Shown here: piece after piece, positions 53,362 through 62,309 of the stretch
Layout of the letters: the number at the start of each line of letters is the position of its first letter
How positions within the stretch are numbered: the stretch's first letter is position 1
Assembly: GCA_040882255.1 (NCBI GenBank)
Contig: JBBEBP010000016.1
Span: forward strand, 639,906-703,905
Reading direction: 5' to 3'
DNA: 64,000 bases
DNA from: PWQG01 sp040882255
GTDB taxonomy: Bacteria > Pseudomonadota > Gammaproteobacteria > Pseudomonadales > Pseudohongiellaceae
Program-made: the position numbers and the translations under genes
The notes under the pieces: generated by a model
Databases searched by the model: none
Told to the model about the DNA's origin: nothing
Seen by the model: only the letters and a program-made list of their open reading frames with translations

Positions 53362-53400
53362 AGATACAGTTTATCTATCGTAATATGAACTATAATTCAT
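53362..53400 (+). promoter_or_regulatory. ahpC promoter with candidate OxyR-type double dyad
   Basis: Two dyads lie side by side: AGATACAGTTTATCT (53362-53376) and ATGAACTATAATTCAT (53385-53400), centred about 23-24 bases apart, as expected for a LysR-type tetramer such as OxyR bound to successive major grooves. The second dyad contains TATAAT (53391-53396), a consensus -10. The ahpC start is 133 bases downstream. The half-sites only partly match the OxyR ATAG-N7-CTAT pattern, so the regulator is inferred. The rest of 53293-53528 holds no gene. Confidence 0.45.
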
Positions 53401-53528
53401 TTTACCTAACACGAAGATCACTCTATGATGACCGTGTTTTCGATGAAACCGGCCACCACCATGGCATACGAGTGATACCGGTTCATCACCCGAACATGAT
53501 TTGAAACGGCAACGAAAGGAGCAAGACA

Positions 53529-54092
53529 GTGAGCTTGATCGATACTGAAGTAAAACCGTTCCAGGCAACCGCCTTCCATAATGGCGAATTCATCGAAGTC
53601 AGCGACGCGGACCTGCGCGGCAAGTGGTCCATCGTATTCTTCTACCCGGCCGACTTCACCTTTGTCTGCCCCACCGAGCTGGGCGACCTGGCCGACTACT
53701 ATGACGAGCTGAAGAAGCTGGGCGTGGAAGTCTACTCGGTCTCCACCGACACGCACTTCACGCACAAGGCATGGCACGACAGCTCCGAGACTATCGGCAA
53801 GATCTCCTACCCGATGGTGGGCGACCCGACCGGCGCGGTTTCACGCAACTTCGGCGTCTACATCGAGGAGAAAGGCCTGGCACACCGCGGCACCTTCGTG
53901 ATCGACCCCGAAGGCCGCATCAAGGTAATGGAAACCACCACCGAAGGTGTGGGCCGTAACGCCGCCGAACTGGTGCGCAAGGTCAAGGCCGCACAGTACA
54001 TTGCCGCTCATCCGGGCGAAGTGTGCCCGGCCAAGTGGGAAGAAGGTGGCGAGACACTGGCTCCGTCACTGGACCTGGTCGGCAAGATCTGA
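53529..54092 (+). CDS. ahpC: Alkyl hydroperoxide reductase peroxiredoxin subunit
   Basis: AhpC reduces hydrogen peroxide and organic peroxides and is recycled by AhpF. The 187-residue 2-Cys peroxiredoxin has peroxidatic Cys47 in ADFTFVCPTELGDLADYY and the resolving Cys near residue 166 in HPGEVCPAKWE. The GTG start has AAAGGAG seven bases upstream. A terminator and then ahpF follow; a likely peroxide-responsive promoter precedes it. Confidence 0.97.
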   Translation: MSLIDTEVKPFQATAFHNGEFIEVSDADLRGKWSIVFFYPADFTFVCPTELGDLADYYDELKKLGVEVYSVSTDTHFTHKAWHDSSETIGKISYPMVGDPTGAVSRNFGVYIEEKGLAHRGTFVIDPEGRIKVMETTTEGVGRNAAELVRKVKAAQYIAAHPGEVCPAKWEEGGETLAPSLDLVGKI

Positions 54093-54190
54093 CGAGTGCT
54101 CGCGGGGTTTTCGCCCCGCTCGCATAGCACTTCTTCTCAAGGAAAATAACCGGTCACTGCGACCGGGTTCCTGAAGATGGTGCCCGAGGA

Positions 54191-54222
54191 TGCCCGGGCG
54201 AACACCGTCCGGGTATTTTTTT
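54191..54222 (+). terminator. Rho-independent terminator between ahpC and ahpF
   Basis: A ten-pair stem (54191-54200 with 54206-54215, two G-T pairs) closes a five-base loop and is followed by seven T (54216-54222). It lies 37 bases before the ahpF start, so some transcripts should stop here, giving more AhpC than AhpF. A second GC hairpin (around 54105-54122, GCGGGG/CCCCGC) precedes it without a U-tract. Confidence 0.8.
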
Positions 54223-54258
54223 GCCTGAAATCCGTGAATGCGCGAGGAACGAAATCAC

Positions 54259-55812
54259 ATGCTCGACGACAACATGAAAACCCAGCTGAAGGCCTACCTG
54301 GAGAAAGTCACCCGGCCCTTCGAGATCGTGGCTTCGCTGGACGACGGGGCAAAATCGCAGGAGCTGCGGGGCATGCTTCAGGATATCGCCGGCCTGTCCG
54401 ACAGGATCAGCTATCGCGAGGACGGCGACAACCCGCGCAAGCCCGGCTTCTCGCTGCAACACGCCGAGCAGGAGACGAACCTGTACTTCGCCGGCATTCC
54501 GGGCGGGCACGAGTTCACCTCCCTGATCCTGGCCCTGCTGCAGGTCGGTGGTCATCCGCCCAAAGCGAGCGAGGAAGTCCAGCAACAGATCCGTGACCTG
54601 GAAGGCCCGCTGCACTTCGAGACCTACTTCTCACTGTCCTGCCAGAACTGCCCGGACGTCGTTCAGGCGCTCAACCTGATGGCCGTACTGAACCCGAACG
54701 TCAGCCACGTGGCCATGGACGGCGCCCTGTTCCAGGATGAGGTGGACGAGCGCGAAGTCATGTCCGTGCCCACGGTATTCCTGAACGGCGAACATTTCGG
54801 TCAGGGCCGCATGACCGTGGAAGAGATCCTCGGCAAGGTGGACACCGGCGCGGCGGCCCGCGACGCCGAGAAGATGAAGGACAGGGAGCCGTACGAGGTA
54901 CTGGTCATCGGCGGCGGACCGGCCGGCGCCTCCAGCGCCATTTACGCGGCGCGCAAGGGTATTCGCACCGGCGTCGCCGCCGAGCGCTTCGGCGGCCAGG
55001 TCCTGGACACCGCAGGCATCGAGAACTTCATCTCGGTCTCCCATACCGAGGGCCCGGTGCTGGCTCGCCATCTGGAGGAACACGTCAAGGACTATGACGT
55101 CGACATCCTCAACGGCCAGCGCGCCGCCGCATTGAAACCTGCGGAAGGCGACAGCGGCCTGCACGAGGTCGAGTTTGAAAACGGCGCCACACTGAAGTCG
55201 AGGACCCTGGTGCTGGCGACCGGCGCACGCTGGCGCGAGATGAACGTTCCGGGCGAGGACGAGTACCGCAACAAGGGCGTGGCGTTCTGTCCGCACTGTG
55301 ATGGCCCGTTGTTCAAAGGCAAGCCCGTCGCGGTAATCGGCGGTGGAAACTCCGGCGTGGAGGCGGCCATCGACCTGGCAGGCCTGGTGTCCCACGTAAC
55401 GCTGCTGGAGTTCGCGGACGAGCTGAAGGCCGATGAGGTACTACAGCGCAAACTTCGCAGCCTGGACAACGTCACCATCCTGACCAGCGCCCAGACCACC
55501 GAGGTCAACGGCGACGGCAAGAAAGTGACCGGCCTGACCTACAAGGATCGCAAGACGGAGGAAATGCACTCCCTGGAGATGGATGGCGTGTTCGTGCAGA
55601 TCGGCCTGCTGCCCAACACCGAGTTCCTGAAAGGAACGGTAGAACTGTCGCAGTTCGGCGAGATCGTCGTCGATAACCGGGGCGAGACCAGCATCCCCGG
55701 CATCTTCGCGGCTGGCGATGCGACGACGGTGCCGTACAAGCAGATCGTCATCGCAATGGGCGAGGGGTCGAAGGCGGCGTTGAGTGCCTTTGACTATCTG
55801 ATCAGGCACTGA
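54259..55812 (+). CDS. ahpF: Alkyl hydroperoxide reductase flavoprotein subunit
   Basis: AhpF passes NADH electrons through FAD and two disulfides to AhpC. With ATG 54259 (MLDDNMKTQLKAYLE) the protein is 517 residues and collinear with E. coli AhpF (521). It has the N-terminal redox pair Cys128/Cys131 (SCQNCPDVVQ), FAD motif VLVIGGGPAGASSAIYAARK, the thioredoxin-reductase-like CPHCDGPLFKGK, and NADH motif VAVIGGGNSGVEAAI. GAGGAA lies nine bases upstream; an ATG seven codons earlier is less likely. Confidence 0.96.
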   Translation: MLDDNMKTQLKAYLEKVTRPFEIVASLDDGAKSQELRGMLQDIAGLSDRISYREDGDNPRKPGFSLQHAEQETNLYFAGIPGGHEFTSLILALLQVGGHPPKASEEVQQQIRDLEGPLHFETYFSLSCQNCPDVVQALNLMAVLNPNVSHVAMDGALFQDEVDEREVMSVPTVFLNGEHFGQGRMTVEEILGKVDTGAAARDAEKMKDREPYEVLVIGGGPAGASSAIYAARKGIRTGVAAERFGGQVLDTAGIENFISVSHTEGPVLARHLEEHVKDYDVDILNGQRAAALKPAEGDSGLHEVEFENGATLKSRTLVLATGARWREMNVPGEDEYRNKGVAFCPHCDGPLFKGKPVAVIGGGNSGVEAAIDLAGLVSHVTLLEFADELKADEVLQRKLRSLDNVTILTSAQTTEVNGDGKKVTGLTYKDRKTEEMHSLEMDGVFVQIGLLPNTEFLKGTVELSQFGEIVVDNRGETSIPGIFAAGDATTVPYKQIVIAMGEGSKAALSAFDYLIRH

Positions 55813-55872
55813 GGACCTTTCGAGCTGTAGTGGCACCCCGTTGCCAATGACGCGGCCGGGGCGCCTATCCTT

Positions 55873-58092
55873 CTACTGCGCCAACGGATCGGGCCTCATC
55901 TGGAAGTGGTACACCTTGCTGGTAATATCCGTGTTCTCGCCTTCCATGTGGAACGGCGCCCGGCTGCTGATGGTGGCCCACAGTCCGCGTCCCTTCCAGC
56001 CAGCATCGGGGTCGTCGATGCGACCGTCCAGCCACTTGGTGTAAAAGCCCAGCGGGTAGGGCACGGTCAGGCGGACCCATTCGCCGCCATCATCCAGCAC
56101 CAGCAGCGCACCGGACTGGTTGCCGGTGTTGATCGGTGTGTTCTCGCCCAGCCCCAGGGTATTGAACTGATCGACCCAGGTGTAATAGCTGCCTTCGGAG
56201 CTGCCCGGGGTATCCAGGTTGCTGAACTGCGGCAGGGGCTCGGTATGGAAACGCCAGCCTTCCGGGCAATGCTGCCCGGTCGCCTCCGGCCCGTTCAGCG
56301 GCCCCTCGCACAGGCGCCGGTCGAAGCTGGCCATATGGCCGCTGGCCAGTGCCGCCCAGGCCACCCCATCACGGTCGATATCCATGCCACGCGGCGAGAA
56401 ACCCTCGATCGGGTCACCGTTCTCGTCTACCGGCAACTCGTAGTACTCCGTGAGCGCCGTCTCTGAGGGATTGTCTCCGGGCACGACACGGACCACGGCA
56501 CCCGGATAGCCCAGGTTGGAGCCCCATATCGAACCATCCGGAGCCGGAGATACGGCGTAAAAACCGGAATTGATGCGCTTGTCCCGCTCGGGATCCACCT
56601 CGTCATCGGGCCCGACGTAGTCCGCATCACGGCGGCCGTTGCCATTCGTATCCAGAATGAACGGTGTCCAGCCCTGCGAAGCCTCCGCATCCCCGGTGGC
56701 CAGAAACTGCTCAGCATCCAGCCAGCCGATCACCTGTCCGCCGCCGCTGGTCCACAGTGTGTTGTTGTCGTCCTCCGCGAACATCAGGTGATGAGTGCTG
56801 AAACAGGTATCAATGGGCGTGTACTCGTCGGCCTCCGGATCATAGACACCGAGGTGGCGGCCCGAACGGGTCAGGGGAAACACCTGCGCCGACGGATGGT
56901 CGGAGCCCTCGCGGCAGAAATCGGGATTGTCGCCCGGGTCACGCACGCGGGCGGTGATCCAGACCCGGCCGTCTTCGTCCATCATCGGGTTGTGTACTGT
57001 GGTGGCACTGTCCCAGATCGGCTCGTCGCCCCAGTAGGGAGAAGGCTCCATAGGCGGTGACGGCTCAGGATCATACTCAGGGTCCAGCGGGAACACGGGG
57101 ACCTCTTCCGTGCTGTGTTCCACCGGGTCCAGTACCGGCAGGTAATCAGCGCTGTTCTCCAGCGCGCCGTAAATCTTTCCGTAGGCATTGACCGTCGGGT
57201 CGCGCCGGTCGGTGGACACCAGGTCATGCAGGTAGGCGGTGGGATCAGCCCAGTCCCACTGGGTGATGACCACGTTGCGCTCGGTGCCCTGCGGGCGCTC
57301 GGGCACCGGCGGCAGTGCTCCATCCGCAATGCGGTCAGTCCAGTCTGCGTACATTTCCATGGTGCGTTGCTCGCCCATACGGCCCAGAATGCTCATCATG
57401 AAGCCGCCGGCCTGACCCGAGCGGACGCGCCGGTGCCAGGCCTCCTCGGTGGAATCGAAACCGCTGAACATCTCCGGAATCTCGCGAGTGGCCTTGTTGC
57501 CCATCTGATGGCAGACCACGCAACCCCCGTTGGTCACACTGCGGATGAACTCGGCCTGGTGCCGGACATCCTCGGCAATGCCATTGCCATCCGGTCCGGT
57601 GCCGGGAAATTCATCAGCTTCCGGGATCTCCAGCAGCGAATACCAGTAGCCAGCCGGATAGTACTCGGCCGCTGCTGCGGCGTCCGGCGCGGGTACAGCG
57701 GTATGATCCAGGCTCTGGCCGGGAGAGATAGCCAGCTTCTCCGAGTCCACCAGTCCGTAACCCCGGACCCATACCCGGTAGTCGGCCTCCGGCAGATCGG
57801 GAATCAGATAGCGCCCCTGCTCGTCAGTCACCACGATGCGGACGAAACGCGTCGGCAGGTCATCGGTTTCCGCGATGACCCAGACCCCGGCTTCGGGGCC
57901 GTCCGGGCCGCTGACCACCCCCCCGATGTCGCCCTCACCGGGCGTGACCGTGGCTGCGGTTTCGTTCGCGGACGTATCGGCTGTCTGCTCTGTGGAAGTG
58001 GCGGGATCAGAGGATTCGCTGCCGCAGGCAGCCAGTGCCAGTGCGATGGCAGAACCCAGTGCGGTGCGGGAAACGGCGGTATATCGGGACAT
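55873..58092 (-). CDS. Haem-binding (CxxCH) lipoprotein with carboxypeptidase-regulatory-like and beta-propeller-like regions
   Basis: A 739-residue exported protein. The lipobox LALAAC makes Cys23 the lipidation site. A carboxypeptidase regulatory-like domain follows (about 53-130; GGVVSGPDGPEAGVWV, RYLIPDLPEADYRVWV), then one c-type haem motif CVVCH (Cys191, Cys194, His195). The large C-terminal part has repeated short phrases such as EDGRVWIT, DNNTLWTSGG, DGSIWGSNLGYPGA and DGVAWAALASGHMASFD, as in Vgb/NHL-type beta-propellers. It looks like a periplasmic electron-transfer or oxidoreductase component; no function is assigned. AGGAGG precedes the ATG. It is divergent from the exported FAH-like gene, and both may share regulation. 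Confidence 0.72.
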   Translation of the reverse strand: MSRYTAVSRTALGSAIALALAACGSESSDPATSTEQTADTSANETAATVTPGEGDIGGVVSGPDGPEAGVWVIAETDDLPTRFVRIVVTDEQGRYLIPDLPEADYRVWVRGYGLVDSEKLAISPGQSLDHTAVPAPDAAAAAEYYPAGYWYSLLEIPEADEFPGTGPDGNGIAEDVRHQAEFIRSVTNGGCVVCHQMGNKATREIPEMFSGFDSTEEAWHRRVRSGQAGGFMMSILGRMGEQRTMEMYADWTDRIADGALPPVPERPQGTERNVVITQWDWADPTAYLHDLVSTDRRDPTVNAYGKIYGALENSADYLPVLDPVEHSTEEVPVFPLDPEYDPEPSPPMEPSPYWGDEPIWDSATTVHNPMMDEDGRVWITARVRDPGDNPDFCREGSDHPSAQVFPLTRSGRHLGVYDPEADEYTPIDTCFSTHHLMFAEDDNNTLWTSGGGQVIGWLDAEQFLATGDAEASQGWTPFILDTNGNGRRDADYVGPDDEVDPERDKRINSGFYAVSPAPDGSIWGSNLGYPGAVVRVVPGDNPSETALTEYYELPVDENGDPIEGFSPRGMDIDRDGVAWAALASGHMASFDRRLCEGPLNGPEATGQHCPEGWRFHTEPLPQFSNLDTPGSSEGSYYTWVDQFNTLGLGENTPINTGNQSGALLVLDDGGEWVRLTVPYPLGFYTKWLDGRIDDPDAGWKGRGLWATISSRAPFHMEGENTDITSKVYHFQMRPDPLAQ

Positions 58093-58395
58093 GGCAGTGC
58101 CTCCTGGGTGATCGGGAGGTCCTTCTCGCCGACCTGATTGTCTTTGTTGTTGTAGCCTGTATCACAGGCCCACGATAGCGCAATCTTCATGCGTCGACAA
58201 TCGGGAACCAGTGGGTCAATCCAGCGCATGGTCACGGCCCATGCCCGCCAGATGAACAAGAACAGTGATTGGACACAGAAATCGATTAGCGGTACCGTTA
58301 GCAGTCCCTGTACTCTCCGAAAAGGGAGTACCCATGGATCCGAGAATGATCTCCAGATAACGCATCCAATGCGTGCTATTTACGGGAGTAAGACA
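58093..58395. promoter_or_regulatory. 303-base divergent gap with a GTACTC hairpin
   Basis: Between the divergent lipoprotein and FAH-like genes. A short hairpin is visible: 58310-58318 (GTACTCTCC) with 58324-58331 (GGGAGTAC), loop GAAAA, with one bulged base. It has no U-tract and could be an operator or an mRNA 5' structure. The sequence is more AT-rich between 58255 and 58400. No clear promoter pair or RNA gene was recognised. Confidence 0.35.
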
Positions 58396-59562
58396 ATGAT
58401 AAGAAAATTCCTGGCTTCCCTTGCGCTTGTCGCGACCTACTCCTTCATCGCCGCCTCGCCCGGCGCCGTTGCCCAGAGCACGATCGAGCCGGCAGAGCCT
58501 TACAAGGTCGGCACGTTCGCGGTGGAGAATGAACAGTTTGTCGGCCTGGTCATGCGAGACGATTCCCTGATCGTCGATCTGGTCGAAGCCAACAAGGCCC
58601 TGGAGCTCATGCCCCAGTATCCTGCGGTCGATATGCCCGGCGACATGCTCGGCCTGATCGAACAGTACGAGTACGGCATGAAGAACCGGGTCTACGAGAT
58701 CGTGAACTGGATGGTCGAGGAGGAGCTGTTGACTGGCATGGACCGGCCAGGCTATATCCATTCGGTGGATGACGTCGACATCCGCGCTCCGATCCAGTAT
58801 CCGAGCAAGATCATGAATGCGGCGGTGAACTTCTATTCACACGCCTGTGAAGGCTGCACGGAAGAGGAACTGGCCGAACGCACTCGTGAGCGCCGGGAAA
58901 ATCGCGGTGTACCCTACCTGTTCCTCAAACCCACCCGCGGCGCGGTCATCGGTGATGGAGAGGACGTGATCATGCCGTACGGCCGTGACGAGATAGAATA
59001 CGAAGTGGAGATGGCGATTGTGTTCGGCCGCTCCGGCAAATATGTCTCGGCAAACCGCGCCTACGATTACGTATTCGGTTACATGGTCGCGATGGATGTC
59101 TCCGACCGCGGCGGGCGCCCGCCGGGTGGCTATGGCATAAGCTCCGACTGGTTCGTCGGCAAGGGCCACGACACCTTTGCACCGCACGGCCCCTGGATCG
59201 TACCCAAGGAATTCTACGGCGACCCCATGGAGCGCCTGCACCAGACCACGGTTGTTGACGGTGTCACCGTGCAGGAAGCCCGGGCCGGCGACATGATCCA
59301 CAATATCCCCGAGCTGATCGAGTATGCCTCGTCCCTGATCACGATCTTCCCCGGTGACGTGCTGCAGAGTGGTACTTCCGGCGGCACCGGCGCCGGCCGC
59401 GTCGAGCGCGCCACCGGTTCCGGCTACCTGGTTGATGGGGAGACCATCAGCGCCAGCATCGAGGGTATCGGCACGCTGACCCACAGGGTCGTACGCGAAG
59501 AAAGTGTTCCGGATGACCTGACCGGGTCCCAGCTGACGCCGACCAGCGAATATCGCGACTGA
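58396..59562 (+). CDS. Exported fumarylacetoacetate hydrolase family protein
   Basis: A 388-residue FAH-family enzyme with an N-terminal Sec signal peptide (about residues 1-28, KFLASLALVATYSFIAASPG), unusual for this normally cytosolic family. The FAH core starts near SKIMNAAVNFYSHACEGC; the metal-binding acidic residues are in EIEYEVEMAIVFG, and FGYMVAMDVSDR and GDVLQSGTSGGTGAGR match the family. A Cys-containing insert (HACEGCTEEELAERTRERR) interrupts the typical loop. GGGAG precedes the ATG at 58396; the frame is open further upstream but only this start gives a signal peptide. The TPR gene follows after 23 bases. Substrate unknown. Confidence 0.8.
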   Translation: MIRKFLASLALVATYSFIAASPGAVAQSTIEPAEPYKVGTFAVENEQFVGLVMRDDSLIVDLVEANKALELMPQYPAVDMPGDMLGLIEQYEYGMKNRVYEIVNWMVEEELLTGMDRPGYIHSVDDVDIRAPIQYPSKIMNAAVNFYSHACEGCTEEELAERTRERRENRGVPYLFLKPTRGAVIGDGEDVIMPYGRDEIEYEVEMAIVFGRSGKYVSANRAYDYVFGYMVAMDVSDRGGRPPGGYGISSDWFVGKGHDTFAPHGPWIVPKEFYGDPMERLHQTTVVDGVTVQEARAGDMIHNIPELIEYASSLITIFPGDVLQSGTSGGTGAGRVERATGSGYLVDGETISASIEGIGTLTHRVVREESVPDDLTGSQLTPTSEYRD

Positions 59563-59585
59563 AGGCAAGGCTTTGGAGAGACAGC

Positions 59586-60260
59586 ATGAAAACAGCATTC
59601 CGTATACGAGTACTGCGTTTTTCCAGCGCTGCGGTGGCCGTATTGGCAAGCGCCACTGCATACGCGCAGCCCATCTCTCCGATTACCATCATCGACGGCG
59701 GGTACTCTGAATACTGTTCCCTGGCCGCTCACAATCCCGAGCACCTGCCCAACGTCCTGATCACCGGAACCCGCCTCCCTCTGTCGCCCATCCGGGTCTG
59801 CACACTGGCCATAGAGGCGGGCACCGAGCGGGTCAACCGTGCAGCGAACCACAACAATCGCGGTGTACTTCACTTCGAGACCGGCAACCTGGATGCCGCC
59901 CTGGCCGATTTCGAGGAAGCAATACGCCGGGATGAGCGTCTGGTGTTTGCGCACATCAACCGCGGCAACATTTTTATCCGGCGCGAGCAGTGGGAGCAAG
60001 CCATCAGCGCCTTCGACCGTGCAATCGAACTGGGTATCGACCCCGAGGCGGACCGCCTGGTCGAAGTCGCTGAGTCGGACGAACCCGGCGAGGGCGCCGC
60101 AATTCCCGAGATGGCGCGCGTCCACTTCAATCGCGGTATTGCACATGAGTACCTGGAGCAGCTCCGGGAAGCCTATCTGGACTACCGCCGGGCATCGGAA
60201 CTGGCACCCGACTGGGATGTGCCACGACAGGAGATGGACCGCTTCGAGGTCGTGCGGTAA
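59586..60260 (+). CDS. Exported TPR-repeat protein
   Basis: A 224-residue protein with a signal peptide (about 1-29, ending TAYAQ) and two to three tetratricopeptide repeats (about 85-205): RAANHNNRGVLHFETGNLDA, FAHINRGNIFIRREQWEQAI and MARVHFNRGIAHEYLEQLRE. TPRs mediate protein contacts, so it may scaffold periplasmic partners. GGAGAG precedes the ATG and it lies 23 bases after the exported FAH-like gene, suggesting joint function. Two cysteines occur in the region before the repeats (EYCSLA, RVCTLA). Confidence 0.8.
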   Translation: MKTAFRIRVLRFSSAAVAVLASATAYAQPISPITIIDGGYSEYCSLAAHNPEHLPNVLITGTRLPLSPIRVCTLAIEAGTERVNRAANHNNRGVLHFETGNLDAALADFEEAIRRDERLVFAHINRGNIFIRREQWEQAISAFDRAIELGIDPEADRLVEVAESDEPGEGAAIPEMARVHFNRGIAHEYLEQLREAYLDYRRASELAPDWDVPRQEMDRFEVVR

Positions 60261-60334
60261 CGATACAACAGCATCCGGACCTGCATCTGACACAGACTGG
60301 TCACGGGTCGATCCTGAGTGGACGCGCTGAGGGA

Positions 60335-60949
60335 TCAGCTGGTCAATGGGCGACGGGCCACAGCAAGGCAGGAAGCCCGATTCCCGTGGCGTGCCAGGAC
60401 GGCAAACTCCTCCAGCTCAATGCCGGCGGCCCGGACCTGTGCCTTGAACTCGTCCTCATACGTCACCCCGCCGAAATCAATGCCGGTGACCCATTTCAGC
60501 CGGGGTTTGAGGATCTCCATCCAGCGGGCCCGCTGCATTTCAATAGTCTGTGCCAGGTAGATGCGCCCGCCCGGATGCAGCAGGGCAGCACAGTGTCGCA
60601 ATGCCTCCTCGGGCTCGGGCAGGAGCATCAGGCTGCCGGAGAAGTAGACGGCGTCATAGGGCCCGCCCTGGTGATCGTAGACCGATTCCAGACAGACCCG
60701 GGCCTGATCCTCGAGTCGGGAATCCCGGATTCGGCCCCGTGCGCGCCCTATGTAGTCCGCATCAATGTCGATGCCGGTCACATGTATCTTTTTTTTCCGC
60801 ACCAGCTCCGCGTTTGACAGCAGCGCTCCGGCCGTACCAATACCGACATCCAGCAGCACGGCCCCTTCGGGCACACGTTGCAGGATCTCCGCGTACCACC
60901 GGGCGGTCAGCCTGAGGATGAGCGCGTCGTAGATAAAACTTCGGTTCAT
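60335..60949 (-). CDS. Class I SAM-dependent methyltransferase
   Basis: A 204-residue methyltransferase. The SAM motif I is VLLDVGIGTAGALLSNAELV, motif II is the acidic end of IHVTGIDIDADYI, and YDAVYFSGSLMLLPEPEEAL fits motif IV/post-II. The fold resembles UbiE-like small-molecule methyltransferases, but no substrate is evident. ATG 60949 is chosen; a TTG three codons upstream is an alternative. It follows the DoxX-like gene by 21 bases. Confidence 0.82.
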   Translation of the reverse strand: MNRSFIYDALILRLTARWYAEILQRVPEGAVLLDVGIGTAGALLSNAELVRKKKIHVTGIDIDADYIGRARGRIRDSRLEDQARVCLESVYDHQGGPYDAVYFSGSLMLLPEPEEALRHCAALLHPGGRIYLAQTIEMQRARWMEILKPRLKWVTGIDFGGVTYEDEFKAQVRAAGIELEEFAVLARHGNRASCLAVARRPLTS

Positions 60950-60970
60950 GGGCTCCAACCCAGCAATGAC

Positions 60971-61468
60971 TCAGGATCGGCTACGCCGCCGGAACCAGTC
61001 CAGACCGGTTCCATAGTAGGCAAAGGCCATGAATACCGCCTGCATCGGAATTCGGCCCCACAGATACCAGGGAGAATTTTCAAAGTTCGGGACGTTACCC
61101 GGTACAGTCCAGCCGTAAATATTGAAAGGCAGCACCATGGCCAGGAAAATGAAAATGGCGGCACCGGTCAGTTTCTCGAAGCGCGGCCACCACAGGCCGA
61201 CGACGAACAGCAATTCCAGCACACCAGAGGCATAGCTCCAGAAGTAGGGGAAGGGAATAAAGCCCGGTATCAGTGACACGACCGCATCCGCCGAGAAGAA
61301 ATGCCCCCAGAAGCCGTAGTAGAGAAAGACCAGCGACAATACGGCCTTGAAGGGCAGGGCCCAGCGGAATGTGAAGCGTCCGGTGATACGGCTGGCCAGA
61401 TAGAATACCGCCGCGAACGCAAGGGTCGGGACGAGGACGGTGAGGAATTGGGTGATGACACTGTTCAT
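60971..61468 (-). CDS. DoxX-like membrane protein
   Basis: A 165-residue protein with four to five membrane helices and the DoxX-like pattern: FLYYGFWGHFFS, YFWSYASGVLELLFVVGLWW, and FLAMVLPFNIYGWTVPG. DoxX relatives are linked to quinone or sulfur chemistry and to thiosulfate:quinone oxidoreductase, but most are unassigned. GGAG lies six bases before the ATG. The ATG overlaps the stop of the amidotransferase gene by four bases (ATGA), so it is coupled to it. Confidence 0.75.
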   Translation of the reverse strand: MNSVITQFLTVLVPTLAFAAVFYLASRITGRFTFRWALPFKAVLSLVFLYYGFWGHFFSADAVVSLIPGFIPFPYFWSYASGVLELLFVVGLWWPRFEKLTGAAIFIFLAMVLPFNIYGWTVPGNVPNFENSPWYLWGRIPMQAVFMAFAYYGTGLDWFRRRSRS

Positions 61469-62199
61469 GGCGGGCTCCGGCCGAAAGATTCGACGCAGCC
61501 TACCACAAAACGGCGTATCCACCGACCCACTCGGATGCCCTCCGCCTCCTCGGCAACCAGGGTGCGACGGGCGGCCGTTACCGTGGCAGCCGGGAGGCGA
61601 TCTTTCCGGCAGTCGAGCAGGTCCTGTGCATAGCGGGCCGTGAACTCGGGATGCCCCTGCAGCGCAAGCAGACGGCCCGGCACATGGAAGCCGGCCAGCG
61701 GACAGAACGCATTACTGAGCAACAACCGGGCGTCGGCGGGCAGACGCCGCACCTGGTCGCGATGGCTGGCGATGAGGCGCACGGCATCTCCCTCGTCGAT
61801 GAACCCGGGCCGCTCCTGCAGTTCGTAGCGCATTACACCGAGTCCCCAGCCTTTGTCGCTGCGCGCGGCTTCTCCGCCCAGCGCGTGGGCCAGCAGCTGG
61901 TGACCGAAGCAAATCCCGATCAACGGCTTGCCTTGCGCATACAATGTCCGGACATATTCGCGCAGCCGGCGAACCCAGTCCTCATCAGCAAAGGCGTCGT
62001 ACTTGCTGCCGGTGATCAGGAAAGCGTCGGCCTCATCCGGGCTGGCGGGGTATTCGCCATTAATGACGGTATACAGCCGCATGTCCCAGTCCACGCCTGC
62101 CTCGCCCAACAGGCGGCGGAACATCTCGCCGTAGCTGTGCCATTGCGGCTGCAGTTCGGGGTAGAGGATGTCACAATCGAGTATGGCGAGGCGGATCAT
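61465..62199 (-). CDS. Class I glutamine amidotransferase (GATase1 family)
   Basis: A 244-residue stand-alone glutamine amidotransferase. The catalytic triad is Cys97 in IGICFGHQLLAHALGG, with His and Glu in LQGHPEF. The N-terminus (MIRLAILDCDILYPELQPQW) and the D-A-F-L-I-T-G-S-K segment match the GuaA-like/YfeJ group of GATases, which amidate or hydrolyse small molecules. The ATG at 62199 has GGGAACGG upstream; a longer frame upstream is unlikely. It is the first gene of a three-gene unit with the DoxX-like and methyltransferase genes. Confidence 0.83.
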   Translation of the reverse strand: MIRLAILDCDILYPELQPQWHSYGEMFRRLLGEAGVDWDMRLYTVINGEYPASPDEADAFLITGSKYDAFADEDWVRRLREYVRTLYAQGKPLIGICFGHQLLAHALGGEAARSDKGWGLGVMRYELQERPGFIDEGDAVRLIASHRDQVRRLPADARLLLSNAFCPLAGFHVPGRLLALQGHPEFTARYAQDLLDCRKDRLPAATVTAARRTLVAEEAEGIRVGRWIRRFVVGCVESFGRSPP

Positions 62200-62309
62200 C
62201 GGGCCGTTCCCTGTCTGGCGCTGGTGTTGCCACTTATGATACCGGGGAGCGAGCAGCAGGTGGTGAAAAAATGGTTGTTGTGGCACTCCTCATCAAAAAT
62301 GCTTGCATC

